This document shows positions 7,470-15,790 of a stretch of DNA of 64,000 nucleotides, one piece after another. This stretch comes from Nocardioides luteus (GTDB taxonomy: Bacteria > Actinomycetota > Actinomycetes > Propionibacteriales > Nocardioidaceae): contig NZ_JZDQ02000001.1 of the NCBI RefSeq assembly GCF_000960475.2, forward strand, positions 186,001 to 250,000, written 5' to 3'. The notes below the pieces were generated by a model. It saw nothing but the letters and a program-made list of their open reading frames with translations, was not told where the DNA came from and searched no databases. Both the position numbers and the translations under genes were made by a program. The number at the start of each line of letters is the position of its first letter. Within the stretch, counting starts at the first letter, position 1.

Positions 7470-10400
7470 GTGAATCGAAGAAGTGGCGCACACGGCGCGC
7501 CCCGGATGGCCGCGACCGTGATCGCGACCGCACTGCTGGCCACGGCGCTGCAGACGGCCACGCCGGAGTCCGCGGCGGCCGCCGCGCCGAAGCCGCCGTC
7601 GGACGCGAAGCTGGCCGCGGAGCCGGCCCGTCACGACGCGACCAGGGAGCAGTTCTACTTCGTGCTGCCCGACCGGTTTGCCAACGGTGAGACGGCCAAC
7701 GACAAAGGCGGCCTGACCGGCAGCCGCACCGCGACCGGCTTCGACCCGACCGACAAGGGCTTCTACCAGGGCGGTGACCTGAAGGGCCTGACCGAGCGCC
7801 TCGACTACATCAAGGGCCTCGGCACCACCGCGATCTGGATGGCGCCGATCTTCAAGAACAAGCCCGTCCAGGGCGAGGGTGCGAGCGCCTCGGCCGGCTA
7901 CCACGGCTACTGGATCACCGACTTCACCCAGGTTGACCCCCACTTCGGCACCAACGAGGACCTCGAGACCCTCATCGACGCGGCCCACGCCAAGGGCATG
8001 AAGGTCTTCTTCGACGTCATCACCAACCACACCGCCGACACCGTCGACTACGCAGAGAAGAAGTACGGCTACCGCCCCAAGGGCGCCTTCCCCTACCTCG
8101 ACACCGAGGGCCGACCCTTCGACGACGCCGACCCGTCCTCGGACGACGCGAAGGTCGACGAGGACTCGTTCCCCTACACCCCGGCGAACACCGGCGAGAT
8201 GATGCCGTCCTGGCTCAACGACCCGACGCTCTACCACAACCGCGGCGACTCCACCTGGGAGGGCGAGTCGACCACCTACGGCGACTTCAGCGGCCTGGAC
8301 GACCTGTGGACCGAGCGCCCCGAGGTCGTCGAGGGGATGACGAGGATCTACCAGCGGTGGGTCCGCGACTTCGACATCGACGGCTTCCGCATCGACACCG
8401 TCAAGCACGTCGACCTCGACTTCTGGACCGAGTGGGCGACCGCGCTCGACGCCTACGCCGCCAAGCAGGGCCGCGAGGACTTCTTCATGTTCGGTGAGGT
8501 CTACTCGGCCGACACCGAGGTCACCTCGCCGTACGTCACCCGCGGCCGTCTCGACGCCACGCTCGACTTCCCGTTCCAGGACGCCGCCCGCGCCTACGCC
8601 TCCTTGGGTGCCCCGGCCGACCGGCTCGCAGGAGTCTTCGCCGACGACTACAAGTACGCCTCCGACAAGGCCAACGCCTACGAGCAGGTCACCTTCCTCG
8701 GCAACCACGACATGGGCCGGATCGGCGCCTTCCTCGCGGCCGACCACCCCGGTGCCAGCGACGCCGAGCTCGTCCAGCGCGCCCGCCTCGCCAACGAGCT
8801 GATGTTCCTCTCCCGCGGCAACCCAGTCGTCTACTACGGCGACGAGCAGGGCTTCACCGGCGCCGGCGGCGACAAGGACGCCCGCCAGACGCTGTTCGCC
8901 TCGAAGGTCGCCGACTACCTCGACGACGACCAGATCGGCACCGACCGCACCCATGCTTCCGATGCGTACGACACCGGTCACCCGCTCTACACCTCCATCG
9001 CCGCGCTGGCGAAGCTCCGCAAGGACCACCCCGCCCTGACCGACGGCGCCCAGAAGCAGCTCTATGCCGAGGACTCGGTCTACGCGTTCTCCCGGATCGG
9101 CGACCACCGCGAGTACGTGGTCGCGATCAACAACGCGACCGAGGCCAAGACCGTCACGCTGCCCGTGGAGTCGGCCGCCTTCGCGACGATCTACGGCGGC
9201 GACGGGACGGAGACCGCCGCCGACGGGAAGATCTCCGTGACCGTCCCGGCGCTCTCCTCGGTCGTGCTGCGCGCCGACGCCGAGCTCCCGGCGGCCACCG
9301 CGAAGCCCACGCTCTCGCTGACCGCCCCCGGCGCCGGCGCGACCGGCACCGTCACCCTCACCGCGGACCCGGGGAAGACTGCGGACGCCCGCGTCGTCTT
9401 CGCCGCCCAGATCGGCAACGGGAAGTGGCGCACGCTCGCGTCCGTCGACCACGCCCCCTACAAGATCACCCAGTACGTCTCTCCGACCGTCGCCGAAGGC
9501 GCCGCCCTGCGCTACAAGGCCGTGGTGGTCGACCGCGACGGCCGCACCGCGAGCGACCTCGCCGAGACGACCGCCGGAGCGACCCCCGCCGCCGAGACGC
9601 CGAGCGCCGTCGACCGTGACTACGCGGTCGTGCACTACCGCCGCGCCGACGGCGACTACACCGGCTGGACCCTGCGGGCCGGGGACCAGAGGGGCGAGTT
9701 CAGCGGCCGCGACGCCTACGGCGCCTTCGCCTGGGTGAAGCTGCCCGACGGCGCGTCCTCGGTGACGTACACGGTCGAGAAGGACGGCACCGCCGACGGC
9801 GGCCAGCGGACGATCGACCTCGCCGAGACCGGTGAGGTCTGGGTCCAGGCCGGGAATGACGGCCAGGCGACCACCCGGCCCGACGGCGTCTACCCGGCGC
9901 CCGACACCTCGAAGGCCGTGATCCACGTCCACCGGGCCGACGGCGACTACGACGGCTGGGGACTGCACACCTGGACCGGCGCCGCGAGCCCGACCGAGTG
10001 GTCCAAGCCGCTGCAGCCGACCGGCAAGGACGCCTACGGCGTCACCTTCGAGGTGCCGCTGGTCGACGGTGCGACCTCGCTCAGCTACATCGTCCACAAG
10101 GGCGACGAGAAGGACATCCCCAACGACCGCTCGCTCGACCTGACGACGTATGGCCACGAGGTCTGGCTCAACTCCGGCGACACCGGCTACCTGCTGCCGT
10201 CGGTCGGCTCGGCCCCCGAGCTCGACCTGGGCAAGGCGCACGCGCAGTGGATCGACCGGACCACCGTCGTGCTGCCGAAGGAGATGACCAGCGGCTCGGC
10301 ACTGTCCACCCAGCTGGTCTACGACCGCGACGGCGGCATCGAGGTCGAGGACGGCGCGCTCACCTTTGAGGGCCGCTGGCTGAGGCTCCGGCCGACGTCG

Positions 10401-12797
10401 CTCACCGACGAGCAGAAGGCAGCGTTCCCGCACCTCAAGGAGTACGCCGCCTTCACCGTAGACACCCGCGACCGCGACCGGATCCGCGAGGCGCTCGCCG
10501 GCCAGGTCGTGCTCACCCAGCGCATCGGCAACGGCGCCCTGGTCACCGGCACCGGCGTGCAGACCCAGGGCATCCTGGACGACCTCTACGCCGCGAAGGC
10601 CGAGAAGGCGTCGCTCGGTCCGGTGTTCACGGGCGGCGAGGTCACGCTGTCGGTGTGGGCGCCGACGGCCCACGCGGTGAAGCTCGAGCTGGACGGGAAG
10701 AAGATCGCGATGCGCCGCGACGACGCCAGCGGCGTCTGGTCGGTGACCGGCTCCGCCTCGGCCTGGCGCGGGAAGGAGTACCGCTACCTCGTGAACGTGT
10801 GGGCGCCGAGCGTCCAGAAGGTCGTCACCAACAAGGTCACCGATCCCTACTCGGTCGCGCTCACCGCGAACTCCGAGCGCAGCCTCATCGTCGACCTCGC
10901 CGACACGGCGCTCGCCCCGAAGGGCTGGTCGACGCTGAGGAAGCCGAAGGCCGTGGCGATGAAGGACGCCCAGATCCAGGAGCTGCACATCCGCGACTTC
11001 TCCGTCGCGGACGAGACCAGCGAGCACCCGGGCGGCTATCTCGCCTTCGCGGACAAGGACAGCGACGGCTCGAAGCACCTGCGTGAGCTGGCCGAGGCGG
11101 GCACCTCGTACGTCCACCTGCTGCCGGCCTTCGACATCGCCACCATCCCGGAGGAGAAGGCCGACCAAGCGACCCCCGACTGCGACCTCGCCTCCTATGC
11201 ACCTGACAGCGACAAGCAGCAGGAGTGCGTCGCCGCGGCGGCGGCCGGGGATGCGTACAACTGGGGCTACGACCCCTACCACTACACGGTCCCGGAGGGG
11301 TCCTACGCCACCGACCCGGACGGCACCGGCCGGACCGTCGAGTTCCGGAAGATGGTGAAGGCGCTCAACGAGGACGGCCTGCGGGTCGTGATGGACGTGG
11401 TCTACAACCACACCACGAGCAGCGGCCAGGTGAAGACGTCGGTGCTCGACAAGATCGTGCCCGGCTACTACCAGCGGCTGCTCGCCGACGGCTCGGTCGC
11501 CAACTCCACCTGCTGCGCCAACACCGCGCCCGAGAACGCGATGATGGGCAAGCTGGTCGTCGACTCGATCGTGACCTGGGCCAAGGAGTACAAGGTCGAC
11601 GGCTTCCGCTTCGACCTGATGGGGCACCACCCCAAGGCCAACATCCTGGCCGTCCGCAGGGCCCTGGACGCCCTCACCCTCGAGAAGGACGGCGTCGACG
11701 GCCGGTCGATCATCCTCTACGGCGAGGGCTGGAACTTCGGCGAGATCGCCGACGACGCCCGCTTCGTGCAGGCCACCCAGAAGAACATGGCCGGCACCGG
11801 CGTCGCCACCTTCAGCGACCGTGCCCGAGACGCCGTACGCGGCGGGGGACCGTTCGACGCCGACCCGGGTGTCCAGGGCTTCGCGAGCGGTCTCTACACC
11901 GACCCGAACTCCTCGGCCGCCAACGGCACCGAGGCGGAGCAGCGGGCCCGCCTGCTGCACGACCAGGACCTGATCAAGGTCGGGCTCTCCGGCAACCTCG
12001 CCGACTACGCGTTCACCGACACGAACGGTCGCGAGGTGACGGGGGCCGAGGTGGACTACAACGGTGCATCGGCCGGCTACGCGGCCGCACCGGGGGACGC
12101 GCTCGCCTATGCCGACGCCCACGACAACGAGTCCCTCTACGACGCGCTCACCTTCAAGCTGCCCGCCTCCACGAGCGCCGCGGACCGCTCCCGGATGCAG
12201 GTGCTCGCGATGGCGACGGCCGCGCTGTCGCAGGGTCCGGCGCTCTCCCAGGCAGGCACCGATCTGCTCCGTTCGAAGTCGCTGGACCGCAACTCCTACG
12301 ACTCCGGTGACTGGTTCAACGCCATCCACTGGGACTGCGAGGAGGGCAACGGCTTCGGGCGAGGTCTGCCGCCGGCCACCGACAACAAGGACAAGTGGCC
12401 CTACGCCAAGCCGCTGCTGGCCTCGGTCGCGACTCCGTCGTGCTCCGACATCGACGGTGCTTCGGCCGCCTACCAGGACCTGCTGAAGATCCGTACGGAC
12501 GAGTCGGCCTTCCACCTGGCCACGGCTGGGCAGGTCCAGGAGAAGCTGTCGTTCCCGCTCTCGGGGAAGGAGGAGACGCCCGGCGTCATCACCATGCGCC
12601 TCGGTGATCTCGTGGTCGTCTTCAACGCGACCACGACGACGCAGCAGCAGACGGTGAAGGCCGCTGAGGGTGCGGACTACCGCCTGCACCCGACCCAGGC
12701 CGACGGCTCGGACGAGGTCGTGAAGTCGTCCTCGTTCGAACCGGCGTCGGGCACGTTCACCGTGCCGGCCAGGACGGTCGCGGTCTTCACCCGCTGA
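7470..12797 (+). CDS. Secreted bimodular amylopullulanase (two GH13 catalytic modules)
   Basis: The 1775-residue protein starts at GTG 7470 with AGAGAGG nine bases upstream. After a signal peptide (residues 1 to ~38) comes an alpha-amylase-type GH13 module with Asp309 (DGFRIDTVKH), Glu343 (MFGEVYS) and Asp414 (LGNHDMG). Two CBM41/PUD alpha-glucan-binding repeats follow at ~715-790 and ~815-905 (both with HRADGDYxGW-like cores), then a CBM48-like domain near 1050-1130. The pullulanase module has YNWGYDPYHYTVPEGSY, Asp1382 (VDGFRFDLMGHH), Glu1419 (LYGEGWNFGE) and Asp1552 (DAHDNESLYD). Two complete catalytic sets in one chain match large streptomycete pullulanases. It should cut both alpha-1,4 and alpha-1,6 bonds outside the cell. 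Confidence 0.93.
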   Translation: MNRRSGAHGAPRMAATVIATALLATALQTATPESAAAAAPKPPSDAKLAAEPARHDATREQFYFVLPDRFANGETANDKGGLTGSRTATGFDPTDKGFYQGGDLKGLTERLDYIKGLGTTAIWMAPIFKNKPVQGEGASASAGYHGYWITDFTQVDPHFGTNEDLETLIDAAHAKGMKVFFDVITNHTADTVDYAEKKYGYRPKGAFPYLDTEGRPFDDADPSSDDAKVDEDSFPYTPANTGEMMPSWLNDPTLYHNRGDSTWEGESTTYGDFSGLDDLWTERPEVVEGMTRIYQRWVRDFDIDGFRIDTVKHVDLDFWTEWATALDAYAAKQGREDFFMFGEVYSADTEVTSPYVTRGRLDATLDFPFQDAARAYASLGAPADRLAGVFADDYKYASDKANAYEQVTFLGNHDMGRIGAFLAADHPGASDAELVQRARLANELMFLSRGNPVVYYGDEQGFTGAGGDKDARQTLFASKVADYLDDDQIGTDRTHASDAYDTGHPLYTSIAALAKLRKDHPALTDGAQKQLYAEDSVYAFSRIGDHREYVVAINNATEAKTVTLPVESAAFATIYGGDGTETAADGKISVTVPALSSVVLRADAELPAATAKPTLSLTAPGAGATGTVTLTADPGKTADARVVFAAQIGNGKWRTLASVDHAPYKITQYVSPTVAEGAALRYKAVVVDRDGRTASDLAETTAGATPAAETPSAVDRDYAVVHYRRADGDYTGWTLRAGDQRGEFSGRDAYGAFAWVKLPDGASSVTYTVEKDGTADGGQRTIDLAETGEVWVQAGNDGQATTRPDGVYPAPDTSKAVIHVHRADGDYDGWGLHTWTGAASPTEWSKPLQPTGKDAYGVTFEVPLVDGATSLSYIVHKGDEKDIPNDRSLDLTTYGHEVWLNSGDTGYLLPSVGSAPELDLGKAHAQWIDRTTVVLPKEMTSGSALSTQLVYDRDGGIEVEDGALTFEGRWLRLRPTSLTDEQKAAFPHLKEYAAFTVDTRDRDRIREALAGQVVLTQRIGNGALVTGTGVQTQGILDDLYAAKAEKASLGPVFTGGEVTLSVWAPTAHAVKLELDGKKIAMRRDDASGVWSVTGSASAWRGKEYRYLVNVWAPSVQKVVTNKVTDPYSVALTANSERSLIVDLADTALAPKGWSTLRKPKAVAMKDAQIQELHIRDFSVADETSEHPGGYLAFADKDSDGSKHLRELAEAGTSYVHLLPAFDIATIPEEKADQATPDCDLASYAPDSDKQQECVAAAAAGDAYNWGYDPYHYTVPEGSYATDPDGTGRTVEFRKMVKALNEDGLRVVMDVVYNHTTSSGQVKTSVLDKIVPGYYQRLLADGSVANSTCCANTAPENAMMGKLVVDSIVTWAKEYKVDGFRFDLMGHHPKANILAVRRALDALTLEKDGVDGRSIILYGEGWNFGEIADDARFVQATQKNMAGTGVATFSDRARDAVRGGGPFDADPGVQGFASGLYTDPNSSAANGTEAEQRARLLHDQDLIKVGLSGNLADYAFTDTNGREVTGAEVDYNGASAGYAAAPGDALAYADAHDNESLYDALTFKLPASTSAADRSRMQVLAMATAALSQGPALSQAGTDLLRSKSLDRNSYDSGDWFNAIHWDCEEGNGFGRGLPPATDNKDKWPYAKPLLASVATPSCSDIDGASAAYQDLLKIRTDESAFHLATAGQVQEKLSFPLSGKEETPGVITMRLGDLVVVFNATTTTQQQTVKAAEGADYRLHPTQADGSDEVVKSSSFEPASGTFTVPARTVAVFTR

Positions 12798-12814
12798 CGG
12801 AAGGAAAACGGACG

Positions 12815-12841
12815 CGGCCCCGGCTCATCGAGCCGGGGCCG
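12815..12841 (+). terminator. Hairpin terminator after the amylopullulanase gene
   Basis: CGGCCCCGGCTC and GAGCCGGGGCCG form a perfect 12-base stem around the 3-base loop ATC, starting 17 bases after the stop codon. The gene to the right is on the opposite strand, so the hairpin may serve both. Confidence 0.75.
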
Positions 12842-12872
12842 ACGGCTTCCACGGCGGGAAGCCGGCGTCAGA

Positions 12873-12974
12873 TCAGGAGGGGCTGTTGCCGGCGACAGCG
12901 CCGATCACCACGAGCGCGATGACGACCAGGGCGGCGATGATCATCAGGCCGGCCGGGCTCCGGAAGTCGAACAT
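12873..12974 (-). CDS. Small 33-residue membrane peptide
   Basis: The ORF reads MFDFRSPAG, then one continuous hydrophobic stretch (LMIIAALVVIALVVIGAVAG), then NSPS, i.e. a single transmembrane helix. An AGGA ribosome-binding site lies eight bases before the ATG at 12974. Strong third-position GC and the clear ribosome-binding site support it as real. Short single-pass peptides of this type are often stress-induced in actinobacteria, but no function can be assigned. A DosR-like box lies about 140 bases upstream. Confidence 0.6.
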   Translation of the reverse strand: MFDFRSPAGLMIIAALVVIALVVIGAVAGNSPS

Positions 12975-13263
12975 GGGGATTCCTTTCGGCTAGTTCGGCG
13001 ACAGGCGTCGAGTGGGGAGCGAGGGCCTGCGGACGCGTCGGAAGAGACCTGGACCGGCGATACCCGCGGCGTCGCGTATACATAACCAGGCAGGGCAAGA
13101 AGGCGCGTAGGGTCGAAAGTCCCGATCTTTACCGAAGCCGTTCACGTTCGAAGCAATATGTGATATGGCAACAGTTCGCCTGGTGGGGGTCTGTCAAGGC
13201 TAGCTGGCCGATGTCGGTGTCGCCGATCGGGGATCGCTGGAGCGGCCCTGGTTGTGAGGCCCG
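12975..13263. other. Intergenic region with a DosR-like box
   Basis: These 289 bases separate the small membrane gene from the 3' end of the flavoprotein gene. No further credible ORF was found. GGGTCGAAAGTCCC (13110-13123) reads on the minus strand as GGGACT-TT-CGACCC. One half-site is perfect for the DosR/DevR box (GGGACT-WW-AGTCCC) and the other matches four of six bases. It is oriented upstream of the small membrane gene. AT-rich patches near 13078-13085 and 13155-13165 could be promoter parts. Confidence 0.35.
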
Positions 13264-14730
13264 TCACCTCAGTCCGGCGGCGTGCCGGCCGGCACGCCGG
13301 CCGAAGTACGAGCCGTCACCGAGCTGCATCCCGGAGGCGTAGCCCTTCGCATCTTGGGCGAGGTTGGCCGCACAGGCGCCGGCGGCGTAGAGGCCCGCGA
13401 TCGCGGAGCCGTCCTCGCGGCGTACCTCTCCTTCGACCGTGGTCGCCAGACCGCCCATGGTGAACCCGGCGTACATCGCCTTGCCGAGGGAGAGGTCGTA
13501 CGCGCCCCAGGGGCCGGTGTCCTGCGGCTCGGTCCACTCCGGTGCCTTGTGGAGCTCGGGGTCCTCGCCGTCGGCCGCATGGGTGTTGTAGGAGGTCAGG
13601 GTGGCGTTCAGGGTCTCGAAGGGCACGCCCAGCCCGGCCGCCATCTCCTCGACGGTCTCCCAGCCGTCGATGAATGGGCACAGCGGCATCTTCGGGTGCT
13701 CGATGTGGGCCGAGTCGACGATCAGGAACGCGGCCGAGTCGGGCTGCTCCATGACGAAGGCGGCCGTACGCGCGTGGTAGGAGTCCTCCGCGACGAACCG
13801 CTTGCCCTCCTTGTTGACGATGATCCCGGTCAGCAGGATCGAGGGCGGGTAGAACGGCGCGGTCTGGAACGGCTCGTCCATGAACCGCCAGGCGCCGCCC
13901 GCCGAGGCGCCCAGACGCAGCCCGAGGCCGTCGTCGTAGGTGGAGGCCAGCGGGAAGAGCTTCTCGCCGAGACGAGGGGTGTGCTCGGCGACCATGTCGG
14001 CGTTGCCGACGAAGCCGCCGGCGGCGAGGATCACCGCGTCGGCCCGGATGGCGCCGCGCTCCTCGAACCGGCGCCAGGCCAGGCCCACGACCCGGCCGTC
14101 CTCGACCACCAGGTTGGTGGCCCCGGTCTCGTAGCGGACCTCCGCGCTGGTCTCGGCCAGGCGGTCGGCCATCCGGTCGACGACCAGCTTGGCCCCACCG
14201 GTGTCGCCCGGGACCGGCACCTTGTGGCCGCGCGGTGCCGGCACGGCGAGGTCGCGGAAGGGGTGGACCTTCTCGTTGCCGGTGTACATCAGCCCCTCGG
14301 TGCCCGGCTGGATCACCGCCTTGCCGGGCCAGAAGGAGCGCTCGAACTCGAAGCCCAGCGCCTCGAGCCAGTCGAAGTGCTCGACCGAGTCGTCGCAGTA
14401 GGCCCGGATCTTGTCGTCCTCGGGATCCTTGGAGACCGCGCGGATGTAGTTGAACATCTCCTCGGCCGAGTCCTCGATCCCGGTGGCCTTCTGCACCGGG
14501 GTGCCGCCGCCGAGGTAGAAGTGGCCGCCGGCCATCGCCGAGGTGCCGCCGGGCTCGGCGGCACGCTCCAGGAGGATCGTCCGGGCGCCCGCCCGCGCCG
14601 CCTCCAGCGCCGCCGCCCCGCCGGCCACGCCGAAGCCGACCACGACCACGTCGGTCTCCTCCGACCAGCCGCCGAAGCGTTCCTCGACGTCGGCGGGGGA
14701 GAGTACGTCGGGGAGTGCTGTACCGCTCAT
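13264..14730 (-). CDS. FAD-dependent oxidoreductase of the 3-ketosteroid dehydrogenase / fumarate reductase family
   Basis: The 488-residue protein opens with the FAD-binding Rossmann motif VVVVGFGVAGGAAALEAARAG and LLERAAEPGGTSAMAGG. Further conserved blocks are ILAAGGFVGNADM and the C-terminal AGLYAAGACAANLAQDAKGYASG that closes the FAD site. It is shorter than KstD (about 563 residues) and lacks the PGDLGTKGG stretch seen in the neighbouring kstD, having MYAGFTMGGLATTVEG at the equivalent place. It may act on another ketosteroid bond (for example a 4-ene dehydrogenase) or on a CoA-linked intermediate. It lies downstream of chsH3 and kstD on the same strand, behind a 97-base gap filled by an inverted repeat. 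Confidence 0.8.
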   Translation of the reverse strand: MSGTALPDVLSPADVEERFGGWSEETDVVVVGFGVAGGAAALEAARAGARTILLERAAEPGGTSAMAGGHFYLGGGTPVQKATGIEDSAEEMFNYIRAVSKDPEDDKIRAYCDDSVEHFDWLEALGFEFERSFWPGKAVIQPGTEGLMYTGNEKVHPFRDLAVPAPRGHKVPVPGDTGGAKLVVDRMADRLAETSAEVRYETGATNLVVEDGRVVGLAWRRFEERGAIRADAVILAAGGFVGNADMVAEHTPRLGEKLFPLASTYDDGLGLRLGASAGGAWRFMDEPFQTAPFYPPSILLTGIIVNKEGKRFVAEDSYHARTAAFVMEQPDSAAFLIVDSAHIEHPKMPLCPFIDGWETVEEMAAGLGVPFETLNATLTSYNTHAADGEDPELHKAPEWTEPQDTGPWGAYDLSLGKAMYAGFTMGGLATTVEGEVRREDGSAIAGLYAAGACAANLAQDAKGYASGMQLGDGSYFGRRAGRHAAGLR

Positions 14731-14831
14731 GCCGCCGCCTTCCCGTGTAACACGTCGTTCGTAGGACTATCCGGTCGTTCCCATAGGGCGAGTAGTCCTA
14801 CGAACAGCGTGTTACAGCTCGCGCGGCTCAT
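14727..14831 (-). other. Possible 34-residue coupling mini-ORF between chsH3 and the flavoprotein gene
   Basis: On the minus strand an ATG at 14831 overlaps the chsH3 stop (ATGA). The frame runs 34 codons through a long inverted repeat, and its TGA overlaps the ATG of the flavoprotein gene at 14730 (ATGA). The product has no recognisable features. The same double-overlap layout occurs at 3249-3335 and 30155-30274, suggesting either translational coupling or insertion of repeats into ancestral ATGA junctions. Confidence 0.3.
14746..14816. repeat. 24-base near-perfect inverted repeat between chsH3 and the flavoprotein gene
   Basis: The left arm 14746-14769 (core GTTCGTAGGACTA) and right arm 14793-14816 (core TAGTCCTACGAAC) are reverse complements with two adjacent mismatches, separated by 23 bases. 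Each outer end contains GTGTTAC, which resembles half of a KstR operator. It could be an mRNA hairpin that lowers flavoprotein expression, a paired operator, or a small palindromic repeat element. No target-site duplication was confirmed. Confidence 0.7.
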
Positions 14832-15790
14832 CGCACCTCCTCGCTTCGCTCGGTAGCTCCCTCGCTCGGCGCGAGCGGGCGAGCAAGCTCGCCGCTCGAC
14901 CTCGCTCCGGTCGCCTCCAGATAGCAGTCGGCGAGGACGGGGGCGCCATCGCGGGCTGGGTCTGCCGAGGAGATCGTGGCTCTGATCAGGATCCTCGGCT
15001 GCTCGTCCCACGCCTCGATCGAGATCGTCTCGCCGGGGAAGACGATCCCCGCGAACCGGGCGCCGAACCCCGCGACCCGGGTCGCATCGCCGTCGAGCAG
15101 CAGCCCGGTCGCCTCGCGCAGCACGATCCCGTAGGAGCACAGCCCGTGCAGGATCGGCTTGGGGAAACCGGCTTTCGCTGCGAAGGCGGGGTCGGCGTGC
15201 AGGGGGTTGCGATCGCCGCACAGCCGGTAGAGCAGCGCCTGCTGCTCCGTGACGTCGTACGCCGCGACCGCATCGGGCGCCCGGTCGGGAACCGGCAGCG
15301 ACGTCGACGGCCCGCGCTCACCCCCGAAGCCGCCCTCGCCGCGTACGAAGATCGAGCTTCTGACGGTCCACAGCGGGTCGCCGTCCGGGGTGGTGGCGAC
15401 GCCCTCCTGGACGATGACCGCGGCCTTGCCCTTGTCCCAGACCTCCGCGACCCGGGTCGAGACGACGGCCTCGCCGGAGGTCGGGATGGGGCCGTCGACG
15501 CGGATCTCCTGGGAGCCGTGGAGCACCGAGGCGAGGTCGATGTCGCACCCGGGCAGGTCGAGCGAGGGCGGTTCGGTGACGTGGAAGGTGGGCGCCACGA
15601 CCCCGAAGGAGGGCAGCACGGTCAGCGCGTCGTTGTCCAGGGTGTAGCGCAGCACCGCCGGGTCGGTCGCGTCGCCGGGACGCGAGCCGGCGCCGATGCC
15701 GAGGTGGTAGAGCAGCACGTCGGACGAGGTCCACGAGAACGACTGCGACGGCAGCGAGGCCCCGATGGCCTTGGTCGGATCGATGGGCAT
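14828..15790 (-). CDS. chsH3: Steroid enoyl-CoA hydratase ChsH3 (double hot-dog MaoC)
   Basis: The 320-residue protein starts MPIDPTKAIG. An N-terminal degenerate hot-dog half is followed by a C-terminal catalytic half with the hydratase-2 motif YRLCGDRNPLHADPAFAAKAGF, then PILHGLCSYGIV. It corresponds to Rv3538 (ChsH3), which hydrates cholesterol side-chain enoyl-CoA esters during beta-oxidation, and lies next to kstD as there. The start overlaps the kstD stop (TGATG at 15788-15792), so the two are co-translated. About 28 C-terminal residues derive from a GAGCG repeat and are probably non-functional. Confidence 0.88.
   Translation of the reverse strand: MPIDPTKAIGASLPSQSFSWTSSDVLLYHLGIGAGSRPGDATDPAVLRYTLDNDALTVLPSFGVVAPTFHVTEPPSLDLPGCDIDLASVLHGSQEIRVDGPIPTSGEAVVSTRVAEVWDKGKAAVIVQEGVATTPDGDPLWTVRSSIFVRGEGGFGGERGPSTSLPVPDRAPDAVAAYDVTEQQALLYRLCGDRNPLHADPAFAAKAGFPKPILHGLCSYGIVLREATGLLLDGDATRVAGFGARFAGIVFPGETISIEAWDEQPRILIRATISSADPARDGAPVLADCYLEATGARSSGELARPLAPSEGATERSEEVR
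14834..14918. repeat. GAGCG-type low-complexity palindromic repeat inside the 3' end of chsH3
   Basis: About 85 bases are built from GAGCG/CGCTC words, including GGCGAGC-AA-GCTCGCC (14878-14893), a 7-base stem. The segment is translated as the last ~28 residues of chsH3 (SSGELARPLAPSEGATERSE...), which the compact family member from M. tuberculosis appears to lack. A shorter relative (GAGCGTCAGCGAGCGAC) lies at 3253-3271. This looks like an interspersed repeat that has been absorbed into a reading frame. Confidence 0.55.

Noticed and set aside
7464..12689. 1741-residue open frame opposite the amylopullulanase gene
   Set aside because: It is the antisense shadow of a gene with two full sets of GH13 motifs. 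Its sequence is low-complexity, V/G/R/D-rich and without any domain, as expected of antisense frames in high-GC DNA.
14746..14816. MITE or insertion-sequence remnant
   Set aside because: No transposase fragment and no verified target-site duplication; kept as an inverted repeat only.
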